From the NCBI GenBank assembly GCA_018296165.2, contig JACKQL020000001.1, positions 1,674,001 through 1,738,000 of the forward strand: a stretch of 64,000 nt of DNA, read 5' to 3'. The DNA is from Termitomyces sp. T153. Its lineage: Eukaryota > Basidiomycota > Agaricomycetes > Agaricales > Lyophyllaceae. The notes beneath the pieces were generated by a model. It worked only from the letters and a program-made list of their open reading frames with translations, searched no databases and was not told the DNA's origin. Positions 1 through 11,270 of the stretch are shown here, in pieces (position 1 is the first letter of the stretch; the number at the start of each line of letters is the position of its first letter). The position numbers and the translations under genes are program-made.

Positions 1-1145
1 TACGAAATGAAGGCACATTGACGAAATGAAACGGAAACATGGATTTTCTTTCTTGTACATTAGATAGGCGGACGGATTAGTTGTTCTACTCGGATTAGTA
101 TATAGGTTCTCCCTCTTCTTGTACTGCCTATTCCTTCAATTCATTTTCTATATCTGGTGAGCTGATACTGAGACATGTTCTGGCGAGGTCGCGTGCAACG
201 TGACTGGTCACGTGAGTGTGATTTTTGGCGCGTCTTGTCACTGACGAGAGCTGGAAAAGGAAAAGCGACTACTTGCTACTTCTGCAATGGATGGATTTGA
301 AAGCCCGAATGAATGTAATGTACTAGTGAGAAATGTGACTTCTTCCATGTATTAGAAGCCGAGCCGATATGAAGGTCATCTTCAGGTCATTTGACGCGGC
401 TGGACCCTTTATACGTCACGGTATTCCTACATCTGGTATGTCAGTTTGCGATTCGGATTGCTGATATCTCTGTTGATCTGTGGTCAGAATGACATGTTGT
501 GACCATCAGGCGCTATGAAGACGGTAGCCCAATTCGCAGTGTTTCGGCGGATTGATCTGTATCAGCTCACTCGCCGGGTGCTGAAAGCTCGAATGCAGTC
601 CCGATTCGCGGGAACGGCCTGTAACAGTTGACACATATGGCACCGCCCTGACCGCGAAGGAGCAGATCAATGCAAAAGATCATGTTCCTAATAGGTATTG
701 GACCGTCCGACCGTGTCGGTTGGCCGGTGCGGTCAGTGATTTTCCTCCGCCGTGGCAGATGTGGGGCAGAGAATTTTCATGGATAACATGGAAAATTGCT
801 GTGCCGGGACGCATGATCTTCTTGCGAAGAGCTGTTGGAATGGCATGCGTCAAAACGGGTCTGGGCTGGACCGGCAGAGTCGGCCGAGCGCAGACGGACA
901 CCTTGAGGCGGGCATGTGGTATTATATTCGTACGTACATGTGATGCTAGGAGAGTATTGGATGTGTTTGGAAGGCGGTGCGGTGCATCTTCGGTTGTGGA
1001 AAGAATGTCGGAGAGGAGGAGGACAGGCACCGAGTTGCTAGCCGAGGAATATGCCGGAGAGCCTTGGCCAGGTTTGGACTGGTTTGCCTGGCGAGCTTGT
1101 TGCGCGGGCCCCTTGCTCTTGTTCTCCCACCACCACCAGCCCCCA
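1..1145. other. Upstream intergenic region
   Basis: I find no supportable gene here. Open frames on both strands between about 680 and 1220 overlap each other in several frames, have no recognisable domain and run into the first exon of the next gene, so I read them as chance. The last ~200 bp should hold the promoter and 5' UTR of the gene starting near 1146. A further upstream exon (ATG at 1051, donor near 1072, acceptor just before 1140) is possible but not needed. Confidence 0.5.
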
Positions 1146-2899
1146 ATGCGTCCTGCAGACAACCCCTCTCGCCGTCGTCCCAGACGGTGAGCAGCCCCTT
1201 TGTCCTCTTGCGCCCCGCTCACCTCTCCACAGCACCTGGACCCGCGACGAGCTCCTCAAGAGTCTCGAGGTAACCCACCCCTCTTTCTCCTCTCGTCTCC
1301 ACTCAATCCGCAGCAGATAATCGGCCACCTCCACACCCCTCTTCCCCCCATCCTGCCCCCGTCCCCGCCTGTCTCCCGCCCCAGCTCCCCCGCACCCCCC
1401 ACAAAGCGCAAGTATGACGCACCACCGGAGCAAGAGCGCTCGAAGCGGCTCAGAGGCCTCCCAGATCGTCGTGTACTCCCCATGCCCCGCAACGAGCCCT
1501 GCGAGGACGGCGAGGTGCGAGAAGACCCCCCCGTCGCCTCCTCGTCCCGCATTCCGGTCGCCCCGGGCATCGACATCCCCAATGCTGTCCCGATCAGGCG
1601 TCCCAGGCGCGGTAGGATGGACAATAGACACTACGATCTCCTCCATGACAAGTACCATCAGCAAGGCCGCGTGCTCAAGTACTCCGGCGACTCTCGCTTC
1701 TGGTCTACCTTTGCCGTTGGCAAAAAGGAGTACAAGCCTCTGGCGAATCCGCCCCCACCCAACTCCATGTACCACAAGTACGGCGGTCTGATTGCGCGTC
1801 TAGAACTCGTAGACGCCCTCGTGTGTTTCACCTACGCGATCTGGATTAGGGACTATGCCAAGCGAACGTGCTACCGCACTTCTTGGTCTACCATCGAGGC
1901 ATTCCTCGCTTGGTGTAAACAAAAATGGCTTTCTGAGGAGGTCATCGACGCAGAAAGGTCGTTTATCGGGCTCATGTAAGTTTGTCCTAACATCTTTGAT
2001 ATGAGCAATCTTTCACCTTGCCCAACAGTTATATGATTGAGGGCTTCATATACGCACGAAAAGTGGCGTATCTGGCAGAGTCACAACTTGGCGAGGATGT
2101 CGCCAAGCTCTATGACAGTATGCGGGTTGAAGTCGATCAGGCCGCCACCAAGGCTGAACAAGCACACCTATCTACTGATCTTAATCTTGGTCTCATGGCT
2201 CAAAAAGCTCAGGGCACGCCTCCGATGTTGCCCTCACCGGCAAGTATAGCACCTACGAACAGCGCTAACTCAACCCCAACCACTCGAGATGAGGGGACTC
2301 CTCTCCCCCATCCTGCTGCGGCGTCTGCTTCGCAACAGCGGCCACCTTTGCTACCTGGGCAACACCCTATCCGTGGCAAACTACTTCCCCAACGATACAG
2401 GGAGGCTCCCATACCTGCTGATACGATGGATGCAATGCTCTCTGTGACCTCTAGAATCAGTCTACCGTTCTTGCAAAATATCAGGGAACAAGTCAATAGC
2501 ACCACCGCTGCCGCGCATTGCTTGCGAGAAGCACAAGCAACTCTTAATCTTACTACCTTGGTCCGGTTCTTCCCCACGACATTCGCTCGCGTGATTAATA
2601 CCACTCTGTTACCCACTGAAGAGTACGAGCCTGACATTGAAGATGAAGAGGGCGAACTCTACTGGCCCGGACAGAGCATTACCGGTGAAGGCCTAGGATG
2701 GGTCTGCTTACTTGGAAAAGCGATGATTAAGGAGTTTGGTAAAGCCTACGGCTATAAAGGTGTCGATGGGGTTGTTCCGAAACCCAAACCGGAAGAGGCG
2801 GGTCCGGGGCCAAACGGTTTTCACTCGCAACAGCGCTCCGGCTCCACTCCTCAGGGGTACACACCTCGCGGAAATAGTGCTTTGACGACCCCGCCATAG
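1146..2899 (+). CDS. Conserved hypothetical protein (536 aa)
   Basis: Exons 1146-1186, 1233-1269, 1314-1975 and 2029-2899 join in one frame. I do not recognise the family. The N-terminus is basic and proline-rich. Residues about 135-250 are a dense, helix-rich block: an aromatic stretch (RVLKYSGDSRFWSTF), a GGLIARLELVDALVCFTYAIW helix, a Trp-rich segment (FLAWCKQKW) and, across intron 3, YMIEGFIYARKVAYL. A Pro/Ser-rich linker follows, then a second helical region (residues about 370-450) and a disordered tail. The spacing of helices is loosely like the C-terminal homology domain of AF4/FMR2 elongation-complex scaffolds, but that is only an impression. No catalytic motif, signal peptide or membrane segment is visible. 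The N-terminal exons are the least certain part. Confidence 0.75.
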
Positions 2900-3758
2900 A
2901 TTTTCTGTCGCACGACTACCGCGTTCGTTTGGTTATATATGTAGGACCTATACGCCATTTGTCCAGGCTTCTCGCAATGTTTGGACACCCGCAACACAAA
3001 ACTATTCGCACGACCCGATTCGATGCGACACTCCCGCGACACTTGTGACGCCCGAAATTTTCGGTTACAGAGCTCTTTCTGAAGTGGTCCACTGCATTCT
3101 ATATGTCGTTATGTATAACTTAGATGGACACCACCACAATCTGGCTTGCCATCACTCGTCTTCATCATCAGCGGCCCAGATGGTCACTGTCACCCCCAAA
3201 TTACGGCATTCCACATCATTTACTTCTGCGGATATCATTACCTTTTCTTCATACATCCATCATCCTCTTCTTGTGAATATCACCCCTTTCTTGTACATAC
3301 CTACATCTTATTGCCTAATTTTCCATTCCATCATTGTGCTTCATTATATCAAACCTCGCACTCCCAGCATTTTTTTTTCACTCCGTTCCGTTATTATATT
3401 GCCGAAAACTCTTGTATCAGGAAACAAAAAGCATGTATTGGAGTCTGGAACATATACAAATGACCGTATCATCAGATCATCAGAAGATCTAACCCATGAT
3501 CTCCCCCTGATAAGTAATTGACTCAATTGTACCCGAGCGCTCACTACGAGTTTGAACCAGAGTGCATTCGGCAGGAATTGCATAAAAATTGCATAACATG
3601 GACAGAAAATGGGAGCATGTAGGGCATGTATAATAGTCTTCTCTATTATCTGGCAGAGAACTAAGATACTTGGGTGGAATGGCAGTACACTTCCCAAGAC
3701 AAACGCTCTCCTTTTCTTGTTGTGCGCCCTACCACCATAAGAACAGAGCCAAAATGAA
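2900..3758. other. Convergent intergenic region
   Basis: This lies between the 3' ends of the hypothetical gene (+) and RPS5 (-). It is T-rich with C/T runs (3160-3400). The frames that open here have no conserved content, and I see no gene, hairpin terminator or mobile element. It should contain both 3' UTRs and polyadenylation sites. Confidence 0.6.
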
Positions 3759-4662
3759 TCACCGATTGGATTTGGCCACCCGCTCGAGTTCGTCCTTTTT
3801 CTACGATTTGAAAAAGCGTTAAAGATTATATCCTAAGAGGGACGTGAAGAATCAAAACTAACCTTGATGGCATAAGAGTTCGAAGAACCCTTGGCAGCGT
3901 TGATGAGTTCATCAGCAAGGCACTCAGCGATTGACTTGATGTTACGGAAGGCAGATTCACGGGTCTGTGAGAACGAAAACGAGTCAGTTCCTAGTTTGGG
4001 TATATTAAGATGGCTACTACTCACTCCAATAGTGAGGAGGGAGATCGCCTGGTTGACTCGGCGCAGGGGGGATACATCGACAGCCTGGCGACGGACAGTA
4101 CCCTGAGAACCGATACGCGTGGAATCTTCTCTGGGGCCGGTGTTCACGATGGCATCGACAAGAACCTAGCGGAATATGCAATAAGAATCAAGTCGGACAT
4201 GACCAAATCCGTAGACGCGTACTTGGATAGGGTTCTGGTCGGTGAGGAGGTGGATGATCTCAAAGGCATGAGCGACGATGCGGACGGCAAGGAGCTTCTT
4301 GCCGTTGTTGCGGCCCTTCATCATAAGGCTTGGTATATTCAATTACCAGCCCAGTTGAAGCGCACGAAATAAACACACCTGTCGACCAGTCGCTCAACGA
4401 TGGGCATCTGCGCCTTTTTGAACTGCTTCTTGGCATAGCGTCCGGCGGTGTGAGGGAGGTAGACAGCATGGCGGACTTGGATGTAGTCGGTCAGGGAAAT
4501 GTCCTTGACTTCAACACTACGCGTTAGATCTCTGTCAGTCAAAAGATTCCACGACTAAATCATCTCATAACAAACTCACTCCTGGGTGTCCCACTTTCCG
4601 AAAAGTTTAATCTCGGAGCCTAGTTTTGAGATGTCCTTGGGGAGGGTGGTAACGACGGCCAT
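3759..4662 (-). CDS. RPS5: 40S ribosomal protein uS7 (Rps5), 203 aa
   Basis: uS7 sits in the head of the small ribosomal subunit near the mRNA exit and E site. Six coding exons on the minus strand: 4662-4580, 4516-4379, 4328-4223, 4165-4025, 3964-3863, 3800-3759. The family is unmistakable: EIKLFGKW at the N-terminus, [20 protein letters not shown], the NNGKK turn, [42 protein letters not shown], and the terminal [13 protein letters not shown]. Length is slightly below the usual 200-225 aa because the start chosen is the first ATG after a probable 5' UTR intron. The frame upstream of this ATG (LVVLKPQDPT) resembles the extra N-terminal residues of yeast Rps5, so a longer form from an unseen upstream exon cannot be excluded. 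Confidence 0.97.
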
Positions 4663-5005
4663 GGTGGGGTCTTGAGGCTTGAGGACCACGAGGGCTACAA
4701 ATTTGATGTTAGCACAATTTTTGTCGAGCACACCGTCAACACAACTCACCTGGCGAGCGTGTATTTGTACTTGTTGTGTATACCCATATTCAAGGTTTGA
4801 GGCGTCGGCACATCCGAAGAACTGTATAGTTCCTTTATTTGGAGATAAATGGAGTCTGGCATTACATAATATTGGACTCTATTTGACTTGTGCATATTAA
4901 TACAGAATGATGTAAATGGTATAATGATAATGCAGGGGATATCAAGCTTGTGGTCGAGTCCTTGAGTTGTCATATCAGAGAGATGCAGGAAGAAATGGGC
5001 AGAGG
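4663..5005 (-). promoter_or_regulatory. RPS5 leader with probable 5' UTR intron
   Basis: On the minus strand a good donor (GTGAGT) at 4749 and acceptor (TTTGTAG) at 4695 bound a 55-bp intron lying 33 bp upstream of the RPS5 start. The exon before it has no ATG in frame, so it is best read as untranslated leader. First introns in the leader or just after the start codon are common in ribosomal protein genes. The rest of the stretch separates RPS5 from the 3' end of the next minus-strand gene. Confidence 0.5.
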
Positions 5006-6197
5006 TCATTCTTCGGATTTCATGGTGTTGATGAATTCGCCGAGGGAAGTAGTAGTGTACTGTTCGAAAAGGTGTTGGAGCTCTTGTCGCATTCCCTTCT
5101 CGGTCCACGCCACCTCTTCAGCCTTCCTACGAGCATCCACTTCTCTCTTGACTTGGCTCAGAGCGTGGTCTTCCGCTTTGCGGGCATTTCCCAGTTCTTT
5201 CTGTAGATCATCAAAGTCCCGAAGAAGCCGCCGTCGACTCCGGCATTCGTAGGTGAAATCGTCTTCCAATTTGCGTTTAGCAGCTCGCAGTTCTGCTAAA
5301 AGTGTGCTCTGTTCATCCCGTTCTTTCCGCAACGATCGGAGTTCTCGTTCAAGGCGTGCATTGATGGGAGATCCTTCATTTGGGATAGTGTCGTTGATAG
5401 AAATCGAATGAGGCACTTGTTGAGGCTGTACGGAATGGAGAGGCCGTGAAATGGACACTCTGCGACTTTGCTGTGATTCCGCGAAGGTGCCGTAAACCTT
5501 CTGCAAAAGGCGCTGTGATCGCTGATAATGTCCCTCCGCATCGCTCGGCCTTACCGACTTGACGCGTTTGGCCATGTCGGTTTCACAGCCTGATAAAAGG
5601 AGAAAGGCTGGTTTAAGGTCGCCTTCTGCAACGCCTTGTGCAGTCATGACTTGAAAAAAGTAGCTGAGATCAAACACGGAGCTGGACCGAAAGTGGAGAC
5701 TTACATGAAATAAGGGTTTCGATAACGGAAATTGCGGCTCTTGTGTTTCCGATACGACGATAGTGTGCACCAACCATCATCCAGTTTCCTCTCTCGCTTT
5801 CCGTAGCTTTGAGGAGCTCTACGACTGGTTTTGGATCATGTTCAAGGGAGTTAAGATCATAGGTGAAGTCTTCCCCGCAGAAACTAAAGCAGATGACATG
5901 ACTGGAGGAAGATAGACTCGCAGAGATTGGGGATGCCGGCACAGATGTAGGACGAGAATGACGATTTGAAGCACTTGGAACAGATGGTATAAGAAGAGAT
6001 ACAGTGGAAGAAGCTGCAGCATTAGACGCCAGTTGTTTGCCATTATCGTAAAAAGCTGGAAGGAGAGTACAAGAAGAATCGTTTGAGTCCTTAGACAATT
6101 GATTTGGAGGCGATCTCGAAGGCTGAGAAGGAGATCCAGAGTCTTGCAGCTGGAAATGATCGAATAGAGAGCGGGTCAGGGTACGATTTTCTGGCAT
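5006..6197 (-). CDS. TPR-like and coiled-coil protein, function unknown (378 aa)
   Basis: Two exons, 6197-5705 and 5649-5006, join in frame across a GTAAGT...AAG intron. Residues 1-105 are Ser/Pro-rich and probably disordered. Residues about 110-215 form a helical repeat block: GNWMMVGAHYRRIGNTRAAISVIETLI looks like one tetratricopeptide helix pair, followed by GDLKPAFLLLSGCETDMAKR and HYQRSQRLLQKVYGTF as a second. From residue about 255 to the end there is a long charged heptad region (RELRSLRKERDEQ, KRKLEDDF, RKAEEVAW) predicted to be a coiled coil. I infer a scaffold or adaptor role. No enzyme motif is present and I cannot name an orthologue. Confidence 0.8.
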
Positions 6198-6758
6198 CTG
6201 AAAAAATGGATCTTATACTGTATTCGTGAGTGATTACATTGAGCATCAAATGCGTAAAGGACAGATGAGAAGGAAATCAGATCCACGTACTGATCAGAAA
6301 CAACTAGCGTGTGTTAGGGATGGAGGTTGTGGCGTTTGAACCTTCTCGCTACTGTTTGTTATGTTCGTAACTTGAGTATCGAGAATTTAAAAGCGTCGTT
6401 CTGTCCTGGATGGCGTGGCAAATGAAATAGAATCGCGTATCTAGAGTACTATTGAGATATGCCGGACTGTTCGATATATGGAGGCTTACCATTAACTTAT
6501 CAGATTTTCCGCAGTCCAGCGGAGCAGTCTGTGCTTCTTGAAAACGCTTTAAAAGGTTTGATGTGGTATCTATTCTTGATTATGGGCTGAGGAGACCCGA
6601 AAGCAAAAACGCGTCAACGCCCACTTGGTTCGTCACAGTCACATGAAAGTCATTCTCAGGCTCGTCACAAGTATCATGGAGAGGCTTGCCTTGAGGCAAC
6701 ACGTACGCGCACGCCAACGCCCGTGCTAGTTTGTCTCTACAACTTGTATAGCTCACCT
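6198..6758. other. Divergent promoter region
   Basis: This 561-bp gap separates the start of the TPR-like gene (-) from the start of the gelsolin-type gene (+). It should hold both promoters and 5' UTRs. I see no coding frame or repeat worth annotating. Confidence 0.5.
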
Positions 6759-9700
6759 ATGACAAGCTTTAAAGTCCCCTCAAGATCCCCTGTTGAAAGT
6801 TCAGACTCTGCGTCTGAACCCGGCCTTGCAGAATGGACGAGCAAGATCAAGGCCATGCAACGTCAAGTGGATGCAGACGACGAGGCGGAACAGCTGAGAC
6901 TGGAGCAGGAGATTGCGGCTTCCCGACTGGCTCGAAAGCGCAGAAGTCAGGGCTTCGGTTATGCTGGCCGAACCAACTCGGATGTATGTAAGTACAGACT
7001 GCACTTCATCATGGGCCATATCGTGACTGCTCTTAATAGCCAGAGTTGATGGAGAGTCAGATTCAACCGTCCCTTCGATAAATTCCTCCGAGCAAGAGGC
7101 CCTCCAAGCCCCCACGGGACTGCCCGCCACTACTACCTTGCCATCTGTACTTGCTCGAGATCTAAAGAAAAGCACAAGTAGTGATAAACCAATGTCCCTT
7201 GCTGCATTTATGGGAGGGAATGCGACAGGTCCCCGCCTTAGGAAGCACGCCCCCCAACAAGACGCTCATGATCCAACACAGTTCGATCAACGTGCTTTCG
7301 ATCGCTCCCCGCATCCAACGTTTGGTACGGGAGGCATCGCATTACCAGGCATCGCAGTACAACAGGATGGAGGGAACAAACCTTCTGCAATAGCTGCTCT
7401 CGCAAAAACGACACTCACCTCCTCATCCGAAACACCACTTGCCTCACGAGGGAACTCAGAAACGTATCGGAGACAATCATTCCATACCCATAATACGGAA
7501 ACCCAGGAGCAAGCAGTCAGCTTCCCATCATCTTCACCTTCTAATCCTAGGAGCTCAATATCCTATAATCAGAAAAGAACATGTGAATCGACGCAGCTGC
7601 CAACTCCGACCCACCAGATGGCGCCCGTTCACAGTGCAAGCCCGGCGCTTTCTAGGTCGACACCTGTCGCTCTTACTAAGCTAACTCGTCTACCCACGGA
7701 CGAGACGCCATCGCCCTCTCGATCCTTCTATACAGCACCACCACTGGCAGGACCTATTCGTCCTCAACCCCGTCCTTCAACCTCTGGACCTCAAATTCCC
7801 CTTGTTGCCCCTTCAAAGGCTTTCACGCGACAATCAGTACAAAAAGAGCTTACTCCCAGCCTCAGCCGACTTCAGGGCCGAGGATTTGTTCAGAAAGTGA
7901 GCTCGCAGTTGGAAAGCCCCCCGGCGATTTCTGAGACTCCGGAGAAGAACACACCAGTAAACGGGAAAAGGACCAGTTCAGTTCTTGATCGTTGGCAGCC
8001 CAATGCTTCTCGAACCACGCCTTCTCCGTCTCCTGCACCTCGCGCAGTGCGAAGATCAACCACTTTTGGCCCCACGAAAGATGAGAGCCCTCAATCTCCT
8101 TTGACAGATTCCGAAGGAAGGGGTTTGAGAGAGGCCGCATCACAACCTTCTTATAGACAAGAGAACATCCCTCCAAGACCACGCTCTTCGTCGTCAAAGT
8201 CTCATGGAGGGGAGAGGTCTCCTGCCGTCGGATTGGGTTCTGCTACGACGCTAGTCGTCTACAAGCCCACCCCAGTAGAGACACCCTCCATTGATGAATT
8301 TGGAGTCAAACCAAATCGTGCTTCCCGGGGCGCCATCTCAGATTTCCCAGCGCCTTCTAAGCCTCTGTCTCACGTGCGTCAATTCCGGTGAATTGCGCGA
8401 GATGTTACTTACTCATGGAATCTGTATTGCATCATGTAATTCCTTAATCTGCATACACACCTTGATTTTTATGGACCATCCCTGGTCGTCAACTATAGCC
8501 AACGAAAGAAAGAGCACGCAAGCCACAGAAGAGGATGGCTAGTGGTGCTCCAACAAACCCGGCCAAAAATCTCATATCCTCGATGGATGTACCTCAGTTT
8601 CCAATTGAGGTGTCAATGACCTCTGGCGATGTACCAGTCAACTCACACCCTCCGACTAGTAGTAAATTAATTGTTCCATCTGTAAAAGAAGCCCAGTCTT
8701 TCCGAATCATAGGAGATGGAAATACGAACCATCCGCCGAAGATGGGCACAGATGAATTCCGACAAAATCCCTCAGATCTATCGGACTCGGCAAGTCCAAT
8801 CAACACAAGTACACCAGGACCTAAGCCAGTGGCTCATTCAGCTGATACTCCTAGGCTAGTTCGACATGCATTGCCCGGATTATCTGCGCCGCGAGTTGAA
8901 GGAAAACTGCCTTCGTCAAAAACAGTTGTTTCGCATGAAAGAAACCCCGAAACTACTGACCATGGCTCAACGCGACGCGCTCTACCAGGATTGGCCACCT
9001 CGAATGACAAGGACCTGGGAGCCAACCAGCGTCTTCCTCAGTCTCCGATTCTCCAAAAGAAAGAGGAGTCCGCTGGTTTGGCACCCTCCACCAAACCGCC
9101 AATGCCCAGCAATGGGAATAGACAGATTGTTATGGATGTGGCACAGACTTTCAATGAGTCTGACCATGCTCGGCCAGTCGAACAATCTATGGCGCCGACA
9201 AAACCTCCACAGCCCGCTGCCTCAACTCGTTTGCGTTCCCCAGGACATGTGGAGAAACATAGTTCGAATTATGAGAGGTACTCGCCCACCGTTAAAAACG
9301 AGGCGACGCTAGCCCCGACCCCCTCTAGGACACTCTCTCGTAAGGACGCAGATCTCAAGCCGCATGACACGAGAAAGGGACAAGAGAAAGCGCAACCTGT
9401 ATCAGAGACATCTGGTATCTTATCCCTGGCAATTTCCCAAGTGTCTGTTAGTAATGCACCCCCCATTCGTAAGTGACCCGAGTTTGAGCTACTCGTCTCG
9501 TGCTGATCGTATAATAATATAAGAGGCGCCATTGTTGTCTCATGTCAATTTCGATTTCCTTGTCAAGTACAATTCTCGACATCACTATGATCCGGAGCCA
9601 ACAACGATATCTGTGGAAGTTATGGCTATTACCGGTACCACCGCATCACCACTCACCAGGGATCAAACGATCTTTCATGACACGGAAATTTTAGCAATTG

Positions 9701-10965
9701 TGCACCGGTCAAAGTCTCAGTTGAATGGACTCGTGTCCACTTCAGTTTGGAGTTGGGAGGGAAGACGCGCTGTTCTAGGTGCGCGAGAGCAACGTAAGCT
9801 CCAAGAAATTGCTCAAAAACATGGTACTTCTGTTGTCAGTTCCATCTAATCGTGATGTTACAGTCCTTTGATCACGAACGCTTTCTAGATTGCTGTACAG
9901 CAGCATTCGGAGCCATCTCAGTTGGTTAATATTCTTGGGGGTGTGCTTGCAATTCGACAAGTCAGTAGTAGTCCGCTATAGATTGGTATTTCTTCAACGA
10001 TGTTGACTCTGTATAGGGTTCACGAACTCGTTGGACCCCGGAAAACGCTGCGATGCATCTGGTCAGATCACTTGATGGAGTCGTATACGTCGATGAGAAA
10101 GATTTGGTATGATCATTATGGCTTTTGCAATTCAAGTCAAACTGACGGTGTTTTCAGAGTATAAAGAATCTTTGCTCGGGATATAGCTATTGTATTTCTA
10201 TCTTAGATTCTGTCTACGTCTGGTATGGACGTGGTTCGACCTCTCTAGAAAAAAAGGCGGCGCTCGAATATGGTCACAGCTTGGCGGCAGCCCCCCCTAT
10301 CGAACTGACCGAAGACAACAGCAAGGACGACGAAATATTTCGGACGATATTAGGAGAAGATGAATACGCCAATGCTGATTATTGGAAGTGGAGGAGGAAT
10401 TCGTCTCACATTGATCCCCGCATCTGGCGAGTCAGAGCTGATCTTGCGAAAGATTGTGTGCGTGGAGTATATCAACATTGTGGAATCTGCTCATTGCCTC
10501 GCGTCTCTTAAAGGTTGCAGTTGTCGACTGCTTGTCGGGCGAGACCTCTCTTCACGATTCTGTCTATATCATAGACTGTATCTGGGAATTCTACGTCATC
10601 GTTGGAATTGATGCCAGGGCTCATAAGCAGGACATTGAACTCGCTATCAATGTAGCAACAGTAAGTCACTTCCCTGCGGAGCGATGATCGCGTCTTCTCA
10701 CCCGTGCTCATTAGGAACTCTCTACTCGGATGTCTTCGACTCGGCCGTATGCTCCTACTGTGCACACCTTGATCCTTCCTTCTCAGCTTCCCAGGGACCT
10801 AAGGCTGATGTTCCGCGATCTTGATGAATTTTCGATGGTGTGTTGTTCTTAGTGCCTGTGATACGCATAATTCAGGTTGACTGGTCTCAGAATAAGGGAG
10901 AAATTCCGGACCATATGAACGTGTTACCGCCTATTGAGGCTTATAAACATGTCCGTGTTTTTTGA
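6759..10965 (+). CDS. DUF4045/gelsolin-repeat protein (1212 aa)
   Basis: Ten exons: 6759-6987, 7040-8373, 8499-9468, 9524-9834, 9889-9960, 10017-10106, 10158-10430, 10514-10660, 10715-10837, 10876-10965. The N-terminus has a charged helix (residues about 25-65, KIKAMQRQVDADDEAEQ) and the phrase SLAAFMGG...ATGPRL...HAPQQDAHDPTQF near residue 127, both of which I associate with fungal DUF4045 proteins. About 650 residues of Ser/Pro/Thr-rich disordered sequence follow. From residue about 845 to the end are gelsolin-like repeats: HSEPSQLVNILGGVLAIRQG, then YCISILDSVYVWYGRGST with AALEYGHSLA, then VYIIDCIWEFYVIVG and a final APTVHTLILPSQLPRDLR. The inferred role is actin binding or remodelling in the cytoplasm. 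Introns 6-9 fall within the repeats; the last is only 38 bp. Confidence 0.88.
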
Positions 10966-11270
10966 CGTTCTATGTATCATCCCTGACGTTTGTTCGAGCA
11001 CAGCTAGTGACCACCAATTGGGATAAATATGCCCTTCGGGATCCGACTCTTTTACCTCTGGGCATCGATACCAAATACTAAGTAGTTCCATTAGGCTATT
11101 CATCAATATTATATTGAGGACTAGGAAACTTTCATTATGACTTATTTTATGACAAATATTATTACATGCATGGCGCGTTGTCTCTTGTTTGGTTGGACGC
11201 GTTTTAGGCGCGCGCAGATCGAATAGCCGTTATAAGTCCCTTGGTCACGAATCTTTCGAAGACGCTCGAC
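10966..11270. other. Intergenic promoter region
   Basis: 305 bp between the gelsolin-type stop and the first codon chosen for the helicase. It is AT-rich near 11100-11170. I see no gene or tRNA. Confidence 0.45.

Noticed and set aside
680..1775. Long open frames on the minus strand (180 and 245 codons) and several on the plus strand near the left end
   Set aside because: They overlap one another and the first gene in other frames, are built of low-complexity Arg/Gly/Ser-rich sequence and show no domain. GC-rich shadows of a Pro/Arg-rich coding region explain them.
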